A DNA stretch of 64,000 nt from JBBTTE01 sp038064375 (GCA_038064375.1 JBBTTF010000001.1:124001-188000), one strand, 5' to 3'; numbered from the stretch's first letter, positions 7,995-17,622 are shown. Notes: generated by a model from the sequence alone, not told the origin. Numbers and translations are program-made.

Positions 7995-9920
7995 ATGTTG
8001 GGTCGTAAGAAACAGCCACCACTAGATCCTGTCGCTATCGCTCAGATGCAGCGGGCGCACGAGGAACAAGAGGTTCAGGCCGCCTTCCAAAAGGGCATTA
8101 CGGCGCTGCGCGACTTTATCGCACCAAGCTCTTTGGAATTTAGTAGTACTCACTTTCAGCTAGGCACCCGTTATGCCAGAACCTACTACGTCTATGGCTA
8201 CCCGCGGCAGCTTTACACCGGCTGGTTGAGCAGCATGGTTAACCTCGATGAAGTTATTGACATCAGTATGTACGTTTATCCGGTTGAGAGTCAGGTTGTG
8301 CTGGAGAATTTACGCAAGAAGGTAACTCAGCTCGAGGCTGGTATTCAGATTGAGTCTGAGAAGGGTCACGTTCGTGATCCGGGCAAGCAGGCGGCGATTC
8401 AGGACGCCGAGGAAATGCGTGATAAGTTGCAAGTTGGCGAGGAACGCTTCTTTAGGTTTGGCCTGTACTTTACGCTCTACACGAGCAGCTTGGAAGAGCT
8501 GGAGTTTGTGTCCCACAAGGTGGAGTCGATGCTTGGTCAACAGCTTGTTTATAGCAAAGCGGCGACTTCGCAACAGGAGCAGGGCCTGAATAGTAATGTT
8601 CCGCAACTTATTGATCAGCTGCAGATCAGACGCAACATGAGCACTGGCGCTTTGTCGACAAGCTTTCCTTTTACCAGTGCTGACCTGAGTCAAGACACCG
8701 GTATTTTGTACGGAATTAACATGCACAACTCCGGTCTGGTTATCTTTGACCGCTTTAGCCTAGAGAACGGCAACTCAGTGGTGTTTGCTAAGTCTGGAGC
8801 TGGTAAGAGCTTTACTGTTAAGCTCGAGGCTCTACGCAGCATGATGTTTGGTACCGAAATCTTTATTATTGATCCTGAGAACGAATATCAACGTATGTGT
8901 GATGCGGTTGGTGGCGCCTATGTTCGGCTTAGCCTAAACTCTTCGACACGTATTAATCCTTTTGATCTGCCTAAGGTTGTTGATTCTGATGAGGCCGATA
9001 ATGCACTGCGCAGCAACCTTATAACCTTGCATGGATTGCTGCGACTGATGATGGGCGGAGCACAAGTTCAATTACAAGGCTCAGCGGGCATGATGGCGCC
9101 AGCTCTATCGCCTTCAGAGGAAGCCGATCTCGACGCCGCCTTGATCGAGACCTACGCCAAGGCCGGTATTACCAATGATCCGTTGACCCATAACGCTCAG
9201 CCGCCAGCTATTGTTGATCTTTATGACACCTTACTACACATGGGTGGTACTGGGCCGCAACTGGCTCAACGCCTTCGCAAATACACTACAGGCACTTTTG
9301 CAGGCATCTTCTCGCAGCAGAGCAACATCAACATCGACAACCCGCTTGTTGTCTTTAATCTTCGTGACCTTGAGGACGAACTTCGTCCCGTGGCCATGTA
9401 CATCGTCCTTAATTACATCTGGAATAAGACCAAGAGCGATCAAAAACGACGACTATTGATCGTTGATGAGGCGTGGCAACTGATGAAGTACGAAGACTCG
9501 GCTAACTTCTTATTTAGCCTTGCTAAGCGAGCTCGTAAGTACAACCTTGGCATAACTACTATCTCGCAGGACGTTGAAGACTTCATGGGATCACGAATGG
9601 GTCGAGCGATTGTGGCTAACGCCTCAATGCAATTCTTGCTTAAGCAGTCGCCGAGTGCGGTTGATGTGTTGAGTGACGTCTTTAAGCTAACTAGTGAGGA
9701 GCGTAAGCGGTTGAGTCAGTTCCCAGTCGGACAAGGATTGTTCTTTGCTGGTCAAAACCACGTTCACATTCAGATCGTGGCCAGTCCGACCGAGACCGGA
9801 CTTATTACAACCAATCCAGACGAAATCCAACAAATGGCCGCCTCAGAAGCTGGGGGCGAACTAGACCAGCCACAGGGAACCATCGACCTCAACAACCGAC
9901 TGTATCCCGGTGGCGTATAA
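7995..9920 (+). CDS. virB4: VirB4-like type IV secretion ATPase
   Basis: A 641-residue ATPase. The P-loop AKSGAGKS lies at residues 265-272 and the Walker B LLIVDE at 487-492, followed by AWQLMKYEDSANFLFSLAKRARKYNLGITTISQD, typical of the VirB4/TrbE/TraC group. The N-terminal 250 residues form the membrane-associated domain, with a helical charged segment near 105-150. VirB4 powers pilus assembly and substrate transfer. The first glycine of the textbook Walker A is alanine, a tolerated change. The gene lies directly behind the TraC-like gene with a 2-base gap. No VirB11 or coupling ATPase (VirD4) is in the window, so a full conjugation machine cannot be claimed from this locus. Confidence 0.92.
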   Translation: MLGRKKQPPLDPVAIAQMQRAHEEQEVQAAFQKGITALRDFIAPSSLEFSSTHFQLGTRYARTYYVYGYPRQLYTGWLSSMVNLDEVIDISMYVYPVESQVVLENLRKKVTQLEAGIQIESEKGHVRDPGKQAAIQDAEEMRDKLQVGEERFFRFGLYFTLYTSSLEELEFVSHKVESMLGQQLVYSKAATSQQEQGLNSNVPQLIDQLQIRRNMSTGALSTSFPFTSADLSQDTGILYGINMHNSGLVIFDRFSLENGNSVVFAKSGAGKSFTVKLEALRSMMFGTEIFIIDPENEYQRMCDAVGGAYVRLSLNSSTRINPFDLPKVVDSDEADNALRSNLITLHGLLRLMMGGAQVQLQGSAGMMAPALSPSEEADLDAALIETYAKAGITNDPLTHNAQPPAIVDLYDTLLHMGGTGPQLAQRLRKYTTGTFAGIFSQQSNINIDNPLVVFNLRDLEDELRPVAMYIVLNYIWNKTKSDQKRRLLIVDEAWQLMKYEDSANFLFSLAKRARKYNLGITTISQDVEDFMGSRMGRAIVANASMQFLLKQSPSAVDVLSDVFKLTSEERKRLSQFPVGQGLFFAGQNHVHIQIVASPTETGLITTNPDEIQQMAASEAGGELDQPQGTIDLNNRLYPGGV

Positions 9921-9959
9921 GCGTATAATGCTAGTGTTAATGTGTAGAGTAAAACCAAC

Positions 9960-12900
9960 ATGCCAAACAAAGTCTATGACCCCGAGACTGACGATGAGTC
10001 GGTCGATGGCGTTTCCAGTCTAGGTGCCGGTCACGACCGAGCAGCTGGGATAGCGGGCGACCCGCGCGGTGAAAATGTGGCGGCGGGTGATCCTTCTGAC
10101 CCTCGTGGCGATGGTTTAAGTCGTAGCGGCCTCCTTCGTAGTGAGAACGAGGCCGTGGGCGACCCTTCTGATCCTCGTGGTGATGAGGCCAGCGTTGATC
10201 CAGAAGGCCTAAATGAATCCGAGGCGGCGGCTGGTGGCTATGCGCCAAATTATGATTCTAGCCAAAAGCAATCCCGTGGCGAGCAGGCAAGGTCTTTTGG
10301 TAAGAGAAATCGTGGCAAACTTCTTATTTTTGGCACTTTGGGTGGCACAAGCGTCATCTCAATCGTGATTGGTATGTTTACGCTTATCCCTCTTAAGATC
10401 GAGCACATGGTCTCAAACTTGGACGACAGATTCTACTCAGCGGCTAACGAGGCCGTAGGGGAGATGACTCAGCATCTGACGAGCCACTATATAAGAAAAT
10501 ATGTAATCCCAGCGTACAAAAACTGCGGTACGACGATTGATAGACACTGTAAAGTGGCGATAGGCGGCGGCGGGAGTAACCCCGTAACGAACATGTATAG
10601 ATCGTGGGCGAAGGCAAGATTTGAGAATGATCTTTACTACAAATACCAGATTGAGTTTAAGTTTGATACGGCTAGTGGTAAATGGCGTATAGTAGACCAT
10701 CGACCTGGAGGTACTAGCACAGACATTGGCAAGAATGGTGAGCATTTCGACGATTTGATGAGCAGAAAAGATCGCAAAGAGGTGTTCAACAGACTATTGG
10801 ATAGTGTAGATGGCATGACCAAGCGCGAGAAAGTCCAATACCGATACAAGATGGGTACTTTAGTAGATAGAACATGGGGCACGACTCGGTGTATGTTGTA
10901 CTGTGCTCTTAAGAAGAAGGTGCTGGCACCAGTTAAGGAGGCGAAAAAGGCGGCCAAGTACTTGCTTGCAGAACGTGTCCTTGCGCCACGAAGCGAGCTA
11001 ACAGCCATCGCTATGGCCTGCTTTATTAACCCCGACTGCCAGCCCGATCATACTAAAGTAGACCCTGACAACCCAGACAAACCGCCAAGCGACGGAACAA
11101 CCGATGAGCAGAGAGAAAAGCTTAAAGCCATGGCGGCGGAGCATGGGCTAAATGCTGGCGACACAGAAAAGCTTATAAAGCTACACGCTGAGATGTCAGA
11201 AAACGGCTTTCAAAATTATCTAATCAAAAAAATGACAACTACTTTCGTCAAGGGAGCTGCGGGCGACGTTGCTGCCAAAAGAATATCTGGCGCCATACCC
11301 TATATTGGCTGGATAGACCTAAGTGCGAGAACGATTGATGCCGCCAGCAACGCAGGACCCAAGATAAAGAAGTTGGGCTATATGGTTGGAGCGGCCTCTG
11401 CCGTCCAAGTCTACATGGAATATCGTACTTATGCCGACGAGGCGCATACCGGCAATGTTGATCCTGTAGAAATGGGGTCAATGGCTGACTCACTTGGAAA
11501 GGGAGTCGAGGATCCAAAAGATCCGTTAGTGGGCGGCACTGCCAGCGCCGAAGAAGCACCTTTGTACAACGAGCTTGTCAACGGCGGCGGAGCTCCGGCC
11601 CAATCTCCTAACTACCTCTGCAACAACGGCAAGCCGCCCGCTACTGGTAAGCCTTGTAGCGAAGAGATGTTGGGACAGGGCGGTAATGGGGTTGCTAATG
11701 CGGTTAGCGATTTTGTGAACTCGCCAGGTGTTGATGTGCTGGTTACCACCGCCAAATTATGGAAAGCCACCGTGGGCAAGCTCTTTGACGCTGTAAACTG
11801 GCTAGCTAGCGAGACAATCGGGGGCGCCGCTGGCGTGGCGCTTAAGGCTGTAGATGCTGGGTGTAGCGTAAAAATACCCGTTCCCTTTGCACCCGATATT
11901 TATCCAGCCAACGCAGCCTTGCTCAACTTCCCCTTCTGTCAAACAATTGACAAAGCCAAAGAGATTACGGAGCTAACCATAAAAGGCATAACCAACTACC
12001 TGCTGCCGAATGCTCTCGGCAGCAACATGGGCGGCGGTCGAACATTCACACTTATGGCAGCAGGCTCTAACGTAGCGGCTAATGATACTTGTGAGCAAAT
12101 GGGCTGCCAAGCCGTTGATGATACTACAGCCACTGCTATCATAAATAAGCAAAGGGACAAAGCACGTGAGGAGTTCGCGAGGCAACCTTTCTTTGCTCGT
12201 ATGTTTAGTACTGATAGTTCTTACTCATTAGTTTCCAAGATGGCGATGGCAACACCTTTTGACATGCGCAGCTCCGCCGCAACAAGTGTGGCCAGTCTAC
12301 TGAGCAATCCTTTTAGTGTTTTTGGCAATAGCTTTGGGTCTATTGTTGGCGGGCGGGCTTCCGCAGCAAACGGCACTACGCCAGACCCATTTGGAATCGG
12401 GAACCAAGCATTCCCGTCAAGCAAAATACCCGATAACCCAGAGGCTTACTGGAACGCCAACAATTGCGGTGACGAGACCGAAAGCGGACCAATTGCTCAG
12501 TGGCAAAAAGCAGCGGCCTCACCTGACGGCAATGGACCAACCAACGAGAACACGGGCATGCCTGTTCATGTAGACTCTGAGCCATGCTTACTTATAAAGT
12601 ACTCGACAGGAGTTAACGGAGGATTCTTCGACAAAGATAATTTGAACGAGGAAGATTTGGCTGAATTGCCGGGCGCAGGCAGTACCGCAGCCAGTAGCAC
12701 TGCAACCGAAAAAATAGACATGGACACTCTTTTTGAATCTTCAGCAAACGTAGGCTGTGCTGAGAACACCAAAGATATTGGCGTTGAAGACGGCTATACC
12801 AACGGCAAAAAAGTCAGAATTCGTCTATGTGCGATCTCTAATTTGCCGAGTAGCGGCGAAGAATCAAGTGGTGGTTACGGCATAGAGGGCGCTGATGGCA

Positions 12901-13235
12901 AGTGCATAATAAACTCTCGGGCTTCCGGCGCTGTTTATGCGATGGTTGCCGAGGCAAAGAAGGCAAAAGTTACGCTATCTGCTAACAGCTGTTTTAGAAC
13001 CATGAATCACCAAAAAGCTTTGTGGTCACAATACGGTATGGATCCCGCAAGAGTCGCAAGACCAGGATATTCTAACCACCAAATGGGTCTTGCCATAGAC
13101 ATTAGTGGTCTGCCAGGGGATCCTGGACCTGTAAGTGGCAGTAAAGTATGGGCTTGGCTCAGCAAAAACGCCGACAAGTTTAGTTATAAGAATTACCCAG
13201 CGGAAGCATGGCACTGGTCGCCAACAGGAAATTAA
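9960..13235 (+). CDS. Large T4SS-locus membrane protein with C-terminal VanY-type D,D-carboxypeptidase domain
   Basis: A 1091-residue protein. Residues 1-95 are acidic with repeats of GDPSDPRGD. One hydrophobic segment (about 118-145) makes it an inner-membrane anchor, and a long extracytoplasmic region with many cysteine pairs follows. The last ~110 residues are an M15/VanY peptidase: SCFRTMNHQ, then SNHQMGLAID with metal ligands H1040 and D1047, and EAWHW with the catalytic E1082 and ligand H1085. All expected catalytic residues are present. M15B enzymes trim D-Ala from peptidoglycan stems. Fused to a T4SS-locus protein, this probably opens or remodels the wall along the secretion channel. 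The gene is followed with no gap by another wall hydrolase gene. Confidence 0.8.
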   Translation: MPNKVYDPETDDESVDGVSSLGAGHDRAAGIAGDPRGENVAAGDPSDPRGDGLSRSGLLRSENEAVGDPSDPRGDEASVDPEGLNESEAAAGGYAPNYDSSQKQSRGEQARSFGKRNRGKLLIFGTLGGTSVISIVIGMFTLIPLKIEHMVSNLDDRFYSAANEAVGEMTQHLTSHYIRKYVIPAYKNCGTTIDRHCKVAIGGGGSNPVTNMYRSWAKARFENDLYYKYQIEFKFDTASGKWRIVDHRPGGTSTDIGKNGEHFDDLMSRKDRKEVFNRLLDSVDGMTKREKVQYRYKMGTLVDRTWGTTRCMLYCALKKKVLAPVKEAKKAAKYLLAERVLAPRSELTAIAMACFINPDCQPDHTKVDPDNPDKPPSDGTTDEQREKLKAMAAEHGLNAGDTEKLIKLHAEMSENGFQNYLIKKMTTTFVKGAAGDVAAKRISGAIPYIGWIDLSARTIDAASNAGPKIKKLGYMVGAASAVQVYMEYRTYADEAHTGNVDPVEMGSMADSLGKGVEDPKDPLVGGTASAEEAPLYNELVNGGGAPAQSPNYLCNNGKPPATGKPCSEEMLGQGGNGVANAVSDFVNSPGVDVLVTTAKLWKATVGKLFDAVNWLASETIGGAAGVALKAVDAGCSVKIPVPFAPDIYPANAALLNFPFCQTIDKAKEITELTIKGITNYLLPNALGSNMGGGRTFTLMAAGSNVAANDTCEQMGCQAVDDTTATAIINKQRDKAREEFARQPFFARMFSTDSSYSLVSKMAMATPFDMRSSAATSVASLLSNPFSVFGNSFGSIVGGRASAANGTTPDPFGIGNQAFPSSKIPDNPEAYWNANNCGDETESGPIAQWQKAAASPDGNGPTNENTGMPVHVDSEPCLLIKYSTGVNGGFFDKDNLNEEDLAELPGAGSTAASSTATEKIDMDTLFESSANVGCAENTKDIGVEDGYTNGKKVRIRLCAISNLPSSGEESSGGYGIEGADGKCIINSRASGAVYAMVAEAKKAKVTLSANSCFRTMNHQKALWSQYGMDPARVARPGYSNHQMGLAIDISGLPGDPGPVSGSKVWAWLSKNADKFSYKNYPAEAWHWSPTGN
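10056..10184 (+). repeat. In-frame repeats encoding GDPSDPRGD-type units
   Basis: Three related units lie in the N-terminal coding part of the large T4SS-locus gene. A short one at 10056 encodes GDPRGE, and two 27-base ones at 10086-10112 and 10158-10184 both encode GDPSDPRGD. The two long copies differ mostly at third codon positions, so selection seems to act on the peptide. The repeats lie before the membrane segment, hence on the cytoplasmic side. Confidence 0.7.
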
Positions 13236-14510
13236 ATGAAGATTAAAGATTTACCTCGAATATTTTTTATAGCCCTGTGCTTGTTGGTACTAACCGCGAC
13301 CAATGTGTCGCCGATTTTTGCCGAACCCTTGCCCGAAGATGAGCTAACAGCACTTGAGGACTACCCAAACTGGGTTGCTAGCAACGGCTGCACTGATTCG
13401 GGAAGCGGATCCATTAGTACTGCAAGTGGCCTGCCAGACGACCTAGTTAAGGCAATTAACAAACTAAAGCCGGACTATGTTAGGGCTAGTGAGGCCAAAA
13501 AGGTGCCTTGGCAGCTGCTGGCAGCAGTTCACTATAGAGAGGCAAGCAACAATCCCAATCAAGACCTTCAGGCAGGAAATCCTATAGGTGGCGGTGGTGG
13601 TCAGTTTGGTAGCTACCCTCAAGGGCGGCCTAAGTCCCTCGAACAGTCAGCTGAGTTTGCGGCCGATGAGCTTATGCAAAAAGCCAAGGAGGGTATCGTA
13701 AAAAAGCCAATTAATGTGCCTGCCCCCGATCCTAATGCAATAAAGGACGCGCTTTTTGGTTATAACGGTAGGGCTTCTGTTTATGCTGAGCAGGCTGCTT
13801 CCCTTGGATTTAATAAGAATACCCAGCCTTTTGAGGGGTCGCCATACGTAATGAATAATGCTGACAGCAAACACAAAGACATGAAGATAATCACGCAGGA
13901 TTTTGGTGGACTTGATGGTGTAGACACAAGATTCGGAGCGTTTACTCTGTATGTTAAGTTGGGCGGCGGCACCGGTGGTAGCAGCGATAACTGCAGTACT
14001 ACTGCGGGCGGCACTATTGCGGCTGCAGTTCAAACCGCAGTTAAATACTCGTGGCCTGAGTACCACGCTGCGCCATATTTTAAGATGAAGCCTGAGTATA
14101 AAACGGCAATCACCAAAGCGATTGGGGCTGGCGAATACGTTGGTGGTGGCCCGAACCCTGGGATCGATTGTGGGGGATTTGTAACTAGGGTTATGCGCGA
14201 TAGTGCGGCAGACCCCAACTATAACTGGGGGCCAAAGAATGCCAAACAAGGGCCAACTAGCTCTCAACAAGCCTATATGGACGCCAATCCTGACAAGTAC
14301 CAAAACCTAGGGAATGTTAACAATACGGACAAGCTTCAGCCTGGGGACATAGCAATAAACTCAACCCATACATATATGTATGTCGGTAAGCAGCCGGGCT
14401 TCAAAGGCAACGCAGCCTCTGCATCATACAGCACGAGCGGCACAAGCTGGCGAACCCCTATGGCCAGCAATACATATTGGGGTTTTGCTTGGTATAGGCT
14501 TAAGGGATGA
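13236..14510 (+). CDS. Secreted two-domain wall hydrolase: lysozyme-like plus NlpC/P60-like
   Basis: A 424-residue protein with a signal peptide (MKIKDLPRIFFIALCLLVL to SPIFAEP). Residues about 65-190 look like a lysozyme/lytic-transglycosylase fold: PWQLLAAVHYREAS with E102 as the candidate catalytic glutamate, then a Gly-rich turn and FGYNGRASVYAEQ. Residues about 260-420 look like an NlpC/P60-type cysteine peptidase: PGIDCGGFVTRV with C312, and LQPGDIAINSTHTYMYVG with H378. A Ser/Gly/Thr linker joins them. This is the VirB1-like role, locally cutting glycan and peptide so that the T4SS can cross the wall. The ATG directly follows the stop of the VanY-domain gene, so both wall enzymes are coexpressed. 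Confidence 0.8.
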   Translation: MKIKDLPRIFFIALCLLVLTATNVSPIFAEPLPEDELTALEDYPNWVASNGCTDSGSGSISTASGLPDDLVKAINKLKPDYVRASEAKKVPWQLLAAVHYREASNNPNQDLQAGNPIGGGGGQFGSYPQGRPKSLEQSAEFAADELMQKAKEGIVKKPINVPAPDPNAIKDALFGYNGRASVYAEQAASLGFNKNTQPFEGSPYVMNNADSKHKDMKIITQDFGGLDGVDTRFGAFTLYVKLGGGTGGSSDNCSTTAGGTIAAAVQTAVKYSWPEYHAAPYFKMKPEYKTAITKAIGAGEYVGGGPNPGIDCGGFVTRVMRDSAADPNYNWGPKNAKQGPTSSQQAYMDANPDKYQNLGNVNNTDKLQPGDIAINSTHTYMYVGKQPGFKGNAASASYSTSGTSWRTPMASNTYWGFAWYRLKG

Positions 14511-14529
14511 TATTAGTTGGAGGCAAGTC

Positions 14530-15174
14530 ATGAGTAATGGTCAAAGGGTTCTGGTGGTGTTTGGTTTGGTACTTGTAGTCGTGTTGGGATTCAACATCAC
14601 CACCTATATAAAACATAGGGGCATGGTAAAGATAACTGTGGCGGTTCTGCCCTCCGACTCTACACTCTTACTTGATGATAAAAAAGTTAAGCCTGGCGGC
14701 ATATATGTGACCGCCGGATCACACAAGCTTACGGCGTCGAGGCAATACTTCACTACTGTTTCCAAAACAATTAACACGACCGATTCGAACTCCTCGGACA
14801 TTATCTATCTAATGCCTAGCCCTGACTCTGAGGAGGCAAAAAAATGGCTCGAAGAACACCCGAAAGAACAATTAGCACGTGAAGCACAAGGAGGCGTCGA
14901 GGCAGTAAAAACACAGACTCTGTTAGACGATAAGTATCCTGTTATTAAGAAATTGCCTGAATATAATTCACGCTACAAGATAGACTACGCCCTAGACTCC
15001 AATAACAATATAAGCTTCTCGATAACTCTATACGCAATCATAAACAGGCCCGAGCAATATCCTCAATATCAGCAACAGCTGAAGCAATATAAGGCCGAAG
15101 CTCTAAAGTTTTTGACGGATAATAAAATTAACGTGCAAAAGACACCTATAACATACACACCAGACGTTGATTAG
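14530..15174 (+). CDS. Membrane-anchored PEGA-like protein, 214 aa
   Basis: The protein has a short cytoplasmic start (MSNGQR), one hydrophobic segment (about 7-28) and an extracytoplasmic domain. The first part of that domain (ITVAVLPSDSTLLLDDKKVKPGGIYVTAGSHKLTASRQYF) follows the PEGA pattern, a small beta-sandwich often found on anchored surface proteins. The rest contains a helical stretch (EEAKKWLEEHPKEQLAREAQ) and a C-terminal alpha/beta part. The start at ATG 14530 is fixed by GGAGG at 14519-14523. A longer in-frame version from 14380 would overlap the preceding gene by 131 bases. It ends the T4SS run, and its stop overlaps the recF stop. Confidence 0.75.
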   Translation: MSNGQRVLVVFGLVLVVVLGFNITTYIKHRGMVKITVAVLPSDSTLLLDDKKVKPGGIYVTAGSHKLTASRQYFTTVSKTINTTDSNSSDIIYLMPSPDSEEAKKWLEEHPKEQLAREAQGGVEAVKTQTLLDDKYPVIKKLPEYNSRYKIDYALDSNNNISFSITLYAIINRPEQYPQYQQQLKQYKAEALKFLTDNKINVQKTPITYTPDVD

Positions 15175-16232
15175 GCTTTACGCTCAAGCGGAATAACATT
15201 GCAGTCGTCAGTAAAGTGCTGGGTCACTATGTCTGCGTCGGTCGTTGTTATAAACGTCTGGTAGGGTGCGAGATAATCGGTCAGGGCGTGGCGGCGCTTG
15301 CCGTCTAGCTCGCTGAAGACGTCATCCAACAATAGAAGGGGAGTCGCGTCTCGGACTTTCTCGATGATTTTGAGCTCGATGATTTTGAGCGCCAGCACTG
15401 CGGTACGAACTTCGCCGCGAGAGGCGACTTCTTGTGCTGGTCTTTCGTCAAAGTTTATTAGTAAGTCCTCGCGGTGTGGGCCGTTGCCGGTGAAACCTCG
15501 TAGTTGATCATCATCAAAGCTGGTTTCAAGCTTTTTGAGCAGCTGGGTTTCGTATCTGTCGACTGGCCATTTGTGATCATAGCTAATTGATACTTTTGTT
15601 TTGGTGTTGGACAGTTTTTTGTACAAACCACTTAGGTCTTTGTTGATGGTCTCTGTTAGGTCAGTGCGTGCGCGAACAATTTGGCCACCTAGTTGGCTGA
15701 GTCTAACGTCCCACGGGAACATTTGTGACTGATTCGGGTTTGAGTTTTTGAGCAGACGGTTGCGTTGAGCCAATGTGCGCTTATATTGACGGCGAATGGT
15801 TCCGTAGTTGGGTGTTGTTTGCTCCAGTAGGTCGTCGAGGTAGTCACGGCGGCGGTCTGGGCCACCGGCGAATAGTCGCAGGTGGTTTGGTTCAAACAAA
15901 ACAATTGGCAGAGTGCCCTGCATACTTAGGCGCTTGTAGGTTTTGCCGTCTATCTCGTATTGTTTGCTTGGCGAAGGCTCGGCGATTATCTTAATGGTTC
16001 GTTGGGTGTTGTTGTCACAGTGGCCATCAATGCGTGACCAAGGCTTGTTGAACTGTATTAGCTCACTGTCTTTGGCACGATATGATGAACCGCGAGACAG
16101 CACCAATACCGCCTCTAGTAGGTTGGTTTTGCCGCTAGCATTCGGCCCAACCACAATATTTACCCCAGAGCTTAGCTCAAAAGAAGCGTCGCTAAAAGAA
16201 CGAAAATGCTGCAACCTCAAGTCAGTGATCAT
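15171..16232 (-). CDS. recF: DNA replication and repair protein RecF
   Basis: A 353-residue SMC-like ATPase, normal for RecF. The N-terminus MITDLRLQHFRSF and Walker A GPNASGKT (29-36) are typical, and near the end LLLLDDVFSELDGKRR gives the Walker B and signature region. RecF with RecO and RecR loads RecA on gapped DNA. The dnaA-dnaN-recF order is the classic origin neighbourhood. Here recF is separated from dnaN by 25 bases and has its own predicted promoter: a minus-strand TACAAT (16244-16239) ends exactly 6 bases before the ATG, which predicts a leaderless mRNA. The stop codon overlaps that of the convergent PEGA-like gene. Confidence 0.96.
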   Translation of the reverse strand: MITDLRLQHFRSFSDASFELSSGVNIVVGPNASGKTNLLEAVLVLSRGSSYRAKDSELIQFNKPWSRIDGHCDNNTQRTIKIIAEPSPSKQYEIDGKTYKRLSMQGTLPIVLFEPNHLRLFAGGPDRRRDYLDDLLEQTTPNYGTIRRQYKRTLAQRNRLLKNSNPNQSQMFPWDVRLSQLGGQIVRARTDLTETINKDLSGLYKKLSNTKTKVSISYDHKWPVDRYETQLLKKLETSFDDDQLRGFTGNGPHREDLLINFDERPAQEVASRGEVRTAVLALKIIELKIIEKVRDATPLLLLDDVFSELDGKRRHALTDYLAPYQTFITTTDADIVTQHFTDDCNVIPLERKA

Positions 16233-16238
16233 AGACTA

Positions 16239-16244
16239 ATTGTA
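16239..16244 (-). promoter_or_regulatory. -10 element of recF, leaderless spacing
   Basis: TACAAT on the minus strand is followed by six bases (TAGTCT) and then the recF ATG. A start site 7 bases past the -10 would fall on the A of the ATG. Confidence 0.55.
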
Positions 16245-16257
16245 ACGGAACTAGGTT

Positions 16258-17349
16258 TTAGCTCTTAAGGGGCATGATAATGTGCTGGTAGTCGGGCAAG
16301 GCGGGATCACTCAGTAGGGTTGGTTCGAGCTTACCATTAAAACCAAATGAGACATCTTCGCCATGCAGGGCACCAAGACCATCTAGAAGATAGCGCGAGT
16401 TAACAGTAATACTGCCGCTACCTTTAACTTTAGCTGGTGCTGTGGCGGTGTTCTCTCCTAGTTGAGAGGCTACAGAACGTATACTAAGCTGTTTTGAGGC
16501 CTCGTCTATCTCGATGGTTACGCTGCCTGCGCTTTCGCGGGCGAACAGACTGGAGACTTTGGTTACATTGACTAGGTCGGATCTTTTGAGGGTAGCTTGA
16601 GTGGTAAAGCTATTTGGAATTAGCTTGCGGTAGTCAGGATACTTTCCATCAACTAAACGAGTTACTAACTCAATATCACCGACATGGAAGGAAACTTGTT
16701 GGTCATTGTGAGTTATATGCACGTCTTCGTCATCATCGTTCAAAACTCTTAGCAGGTCGTTCATGGCTGAGGCTGGAACGAGCAGATGAATGTCGTTCTT
16801 TTCGGCTACAAGTTGTTTTTCGGCAAGGCGATAACTGTCAGTTGCCGCCATGTATAGGTTTCCTTCGTGGGTTTGAAGTAGAACACCGGTGAGTACTGGT
16901 CGTGTTTCGTCGTTGGAGGCTGCAAAAACAACTTGTTGCAAAGACTTCTTAAACAAACCACCTTTGATAGTAAGTTTTTTGCCGTCAGCTATAACTGGCA
17001 TAACAGGGAAGTCGTCAGCAACGATTCCATTAACTACAGATTGGTATTGGTCGGTTGTAACGTGAAGTTTTGTTTCTTGTAGATCTAACTCAATAACTCC
17101 GTCTGGTAGGCTACTCACAAAGTCTTGCATTAGGCGAGCTGGAACAGTTATAGAGCCTTCTTGTTTAACCTTGGCGCCGATGTAGTGGGTTATGGCGATA
17201 TCTAGGTTGGTTGCAGACAGACTTAATCGGTTGTTACTGGTTTTGATAAGTACGTTGGCAAGTATTGGTAGTGTGCCTCGGCTGTTGGCAACACGTGCAA
17301 CGGAGCCTAGTGCGCGGTTTAAGTTTTCTTGTGTGACTTGTAGTTTCAT
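16258..17349 (-). CDS. dnaN: DNA polymerase III beta sliding clamp DnaN
   Basis: A 363-residue protein beginning MKLQVTQENLNRALGSVARV, the usual opening of beta clamps, with LPILANVLIKT, TDSYRLAEKQ and a C-terminal YQHIIMPLKS. The ring-shaped dimer tethers polymerase III to DNA. The start is set at ATG 17349. An upstream in-frame TTG at 17364 would add MKGGH, but its codons are the ribosome-binding site itself (AAGGGCGG, about 6 bases before the ATG). The gene follows dnaA on the same strand after a 273-base gap with origin-like features. Confidence 0.97.
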   Translation of the reverse strand: MKLQVTQENLNRALGSVARVANSRGTLPILANVLIKTSNNRLSLSATNLDIAITHYIGAKVKQEGSITVPARLMQDFVSSLPDGVIELDLQETKLHVTTDQYQSVVNGIVADDFPVMPVIADGKKLTIKGGLFKKSLQQVVFAASNDETRPVLTGVLLQTHEGNLYMAATDSYRLAEKQLVAEKNDIHLLVPASAMNDLLRVLNDDDEDVHITHNDQQVSFHVGDIELVTRLVDGKYPDYRKLIPNSFTTQATLKRSDLVNVTKVSSLFARESAGSVTIEIDEASKQLSIRSVASQLGENTATAPAKVKGSGSITVNSRYLLDGLGALHGEDVSFGFNGKLEPTLLSDPALPDYQHIIMPLKS

Positions 17350-17622
17350 ATGACCGCCCTTCAAGTATTAATAACTAAATTATTTAAATAAAATCGTCGC
17401 TCGTTGTTATAGGTCGTGTGGAAACCTTGTAAAACTTGACCAGCAACAGACACAAAAAAGCTTTTTAGGATGTGGGAAACACCTCGGAAAAGACCGGCTA
17501 ACAACACGTATAACCCCACCAAACTATCAACACCCGCGCCAAGTGCACCAGCCATGGCTGTGCAAACACGACCTAATTGACCACAAACACTGAACAGGCC
17601 ACCCACAACTAATACACAGTTT
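17350..17622. other. dnaA-dnaN gap with near-consensus DnaA boxes and AT-rich tail
   Basis: Three 9-mers each differ by one base from TTWTNCACA, all on the minus strand: GTTTGCACA (17567-17559), TTTCCCACA (17479-17471) and GTTTCCACA (17425-17417). An almost pure A/T stretch follows at 17365-17394. This resembles the dnaA-dnaN half of a bipartite origin of the Bacillus subtilis kind. The stretch could instead be degenerate intergenic DNA. An 89-codon open frame across it is judged spurious. Confidence 0.45.

Noticed and set aside
14380..14529. A 50-codon N-terminal extension of the PEGA-like gene.
   Set aside because: It overlaps the hydrolase gene in another frame, and a good GGAGG site precedes ATG 14530.
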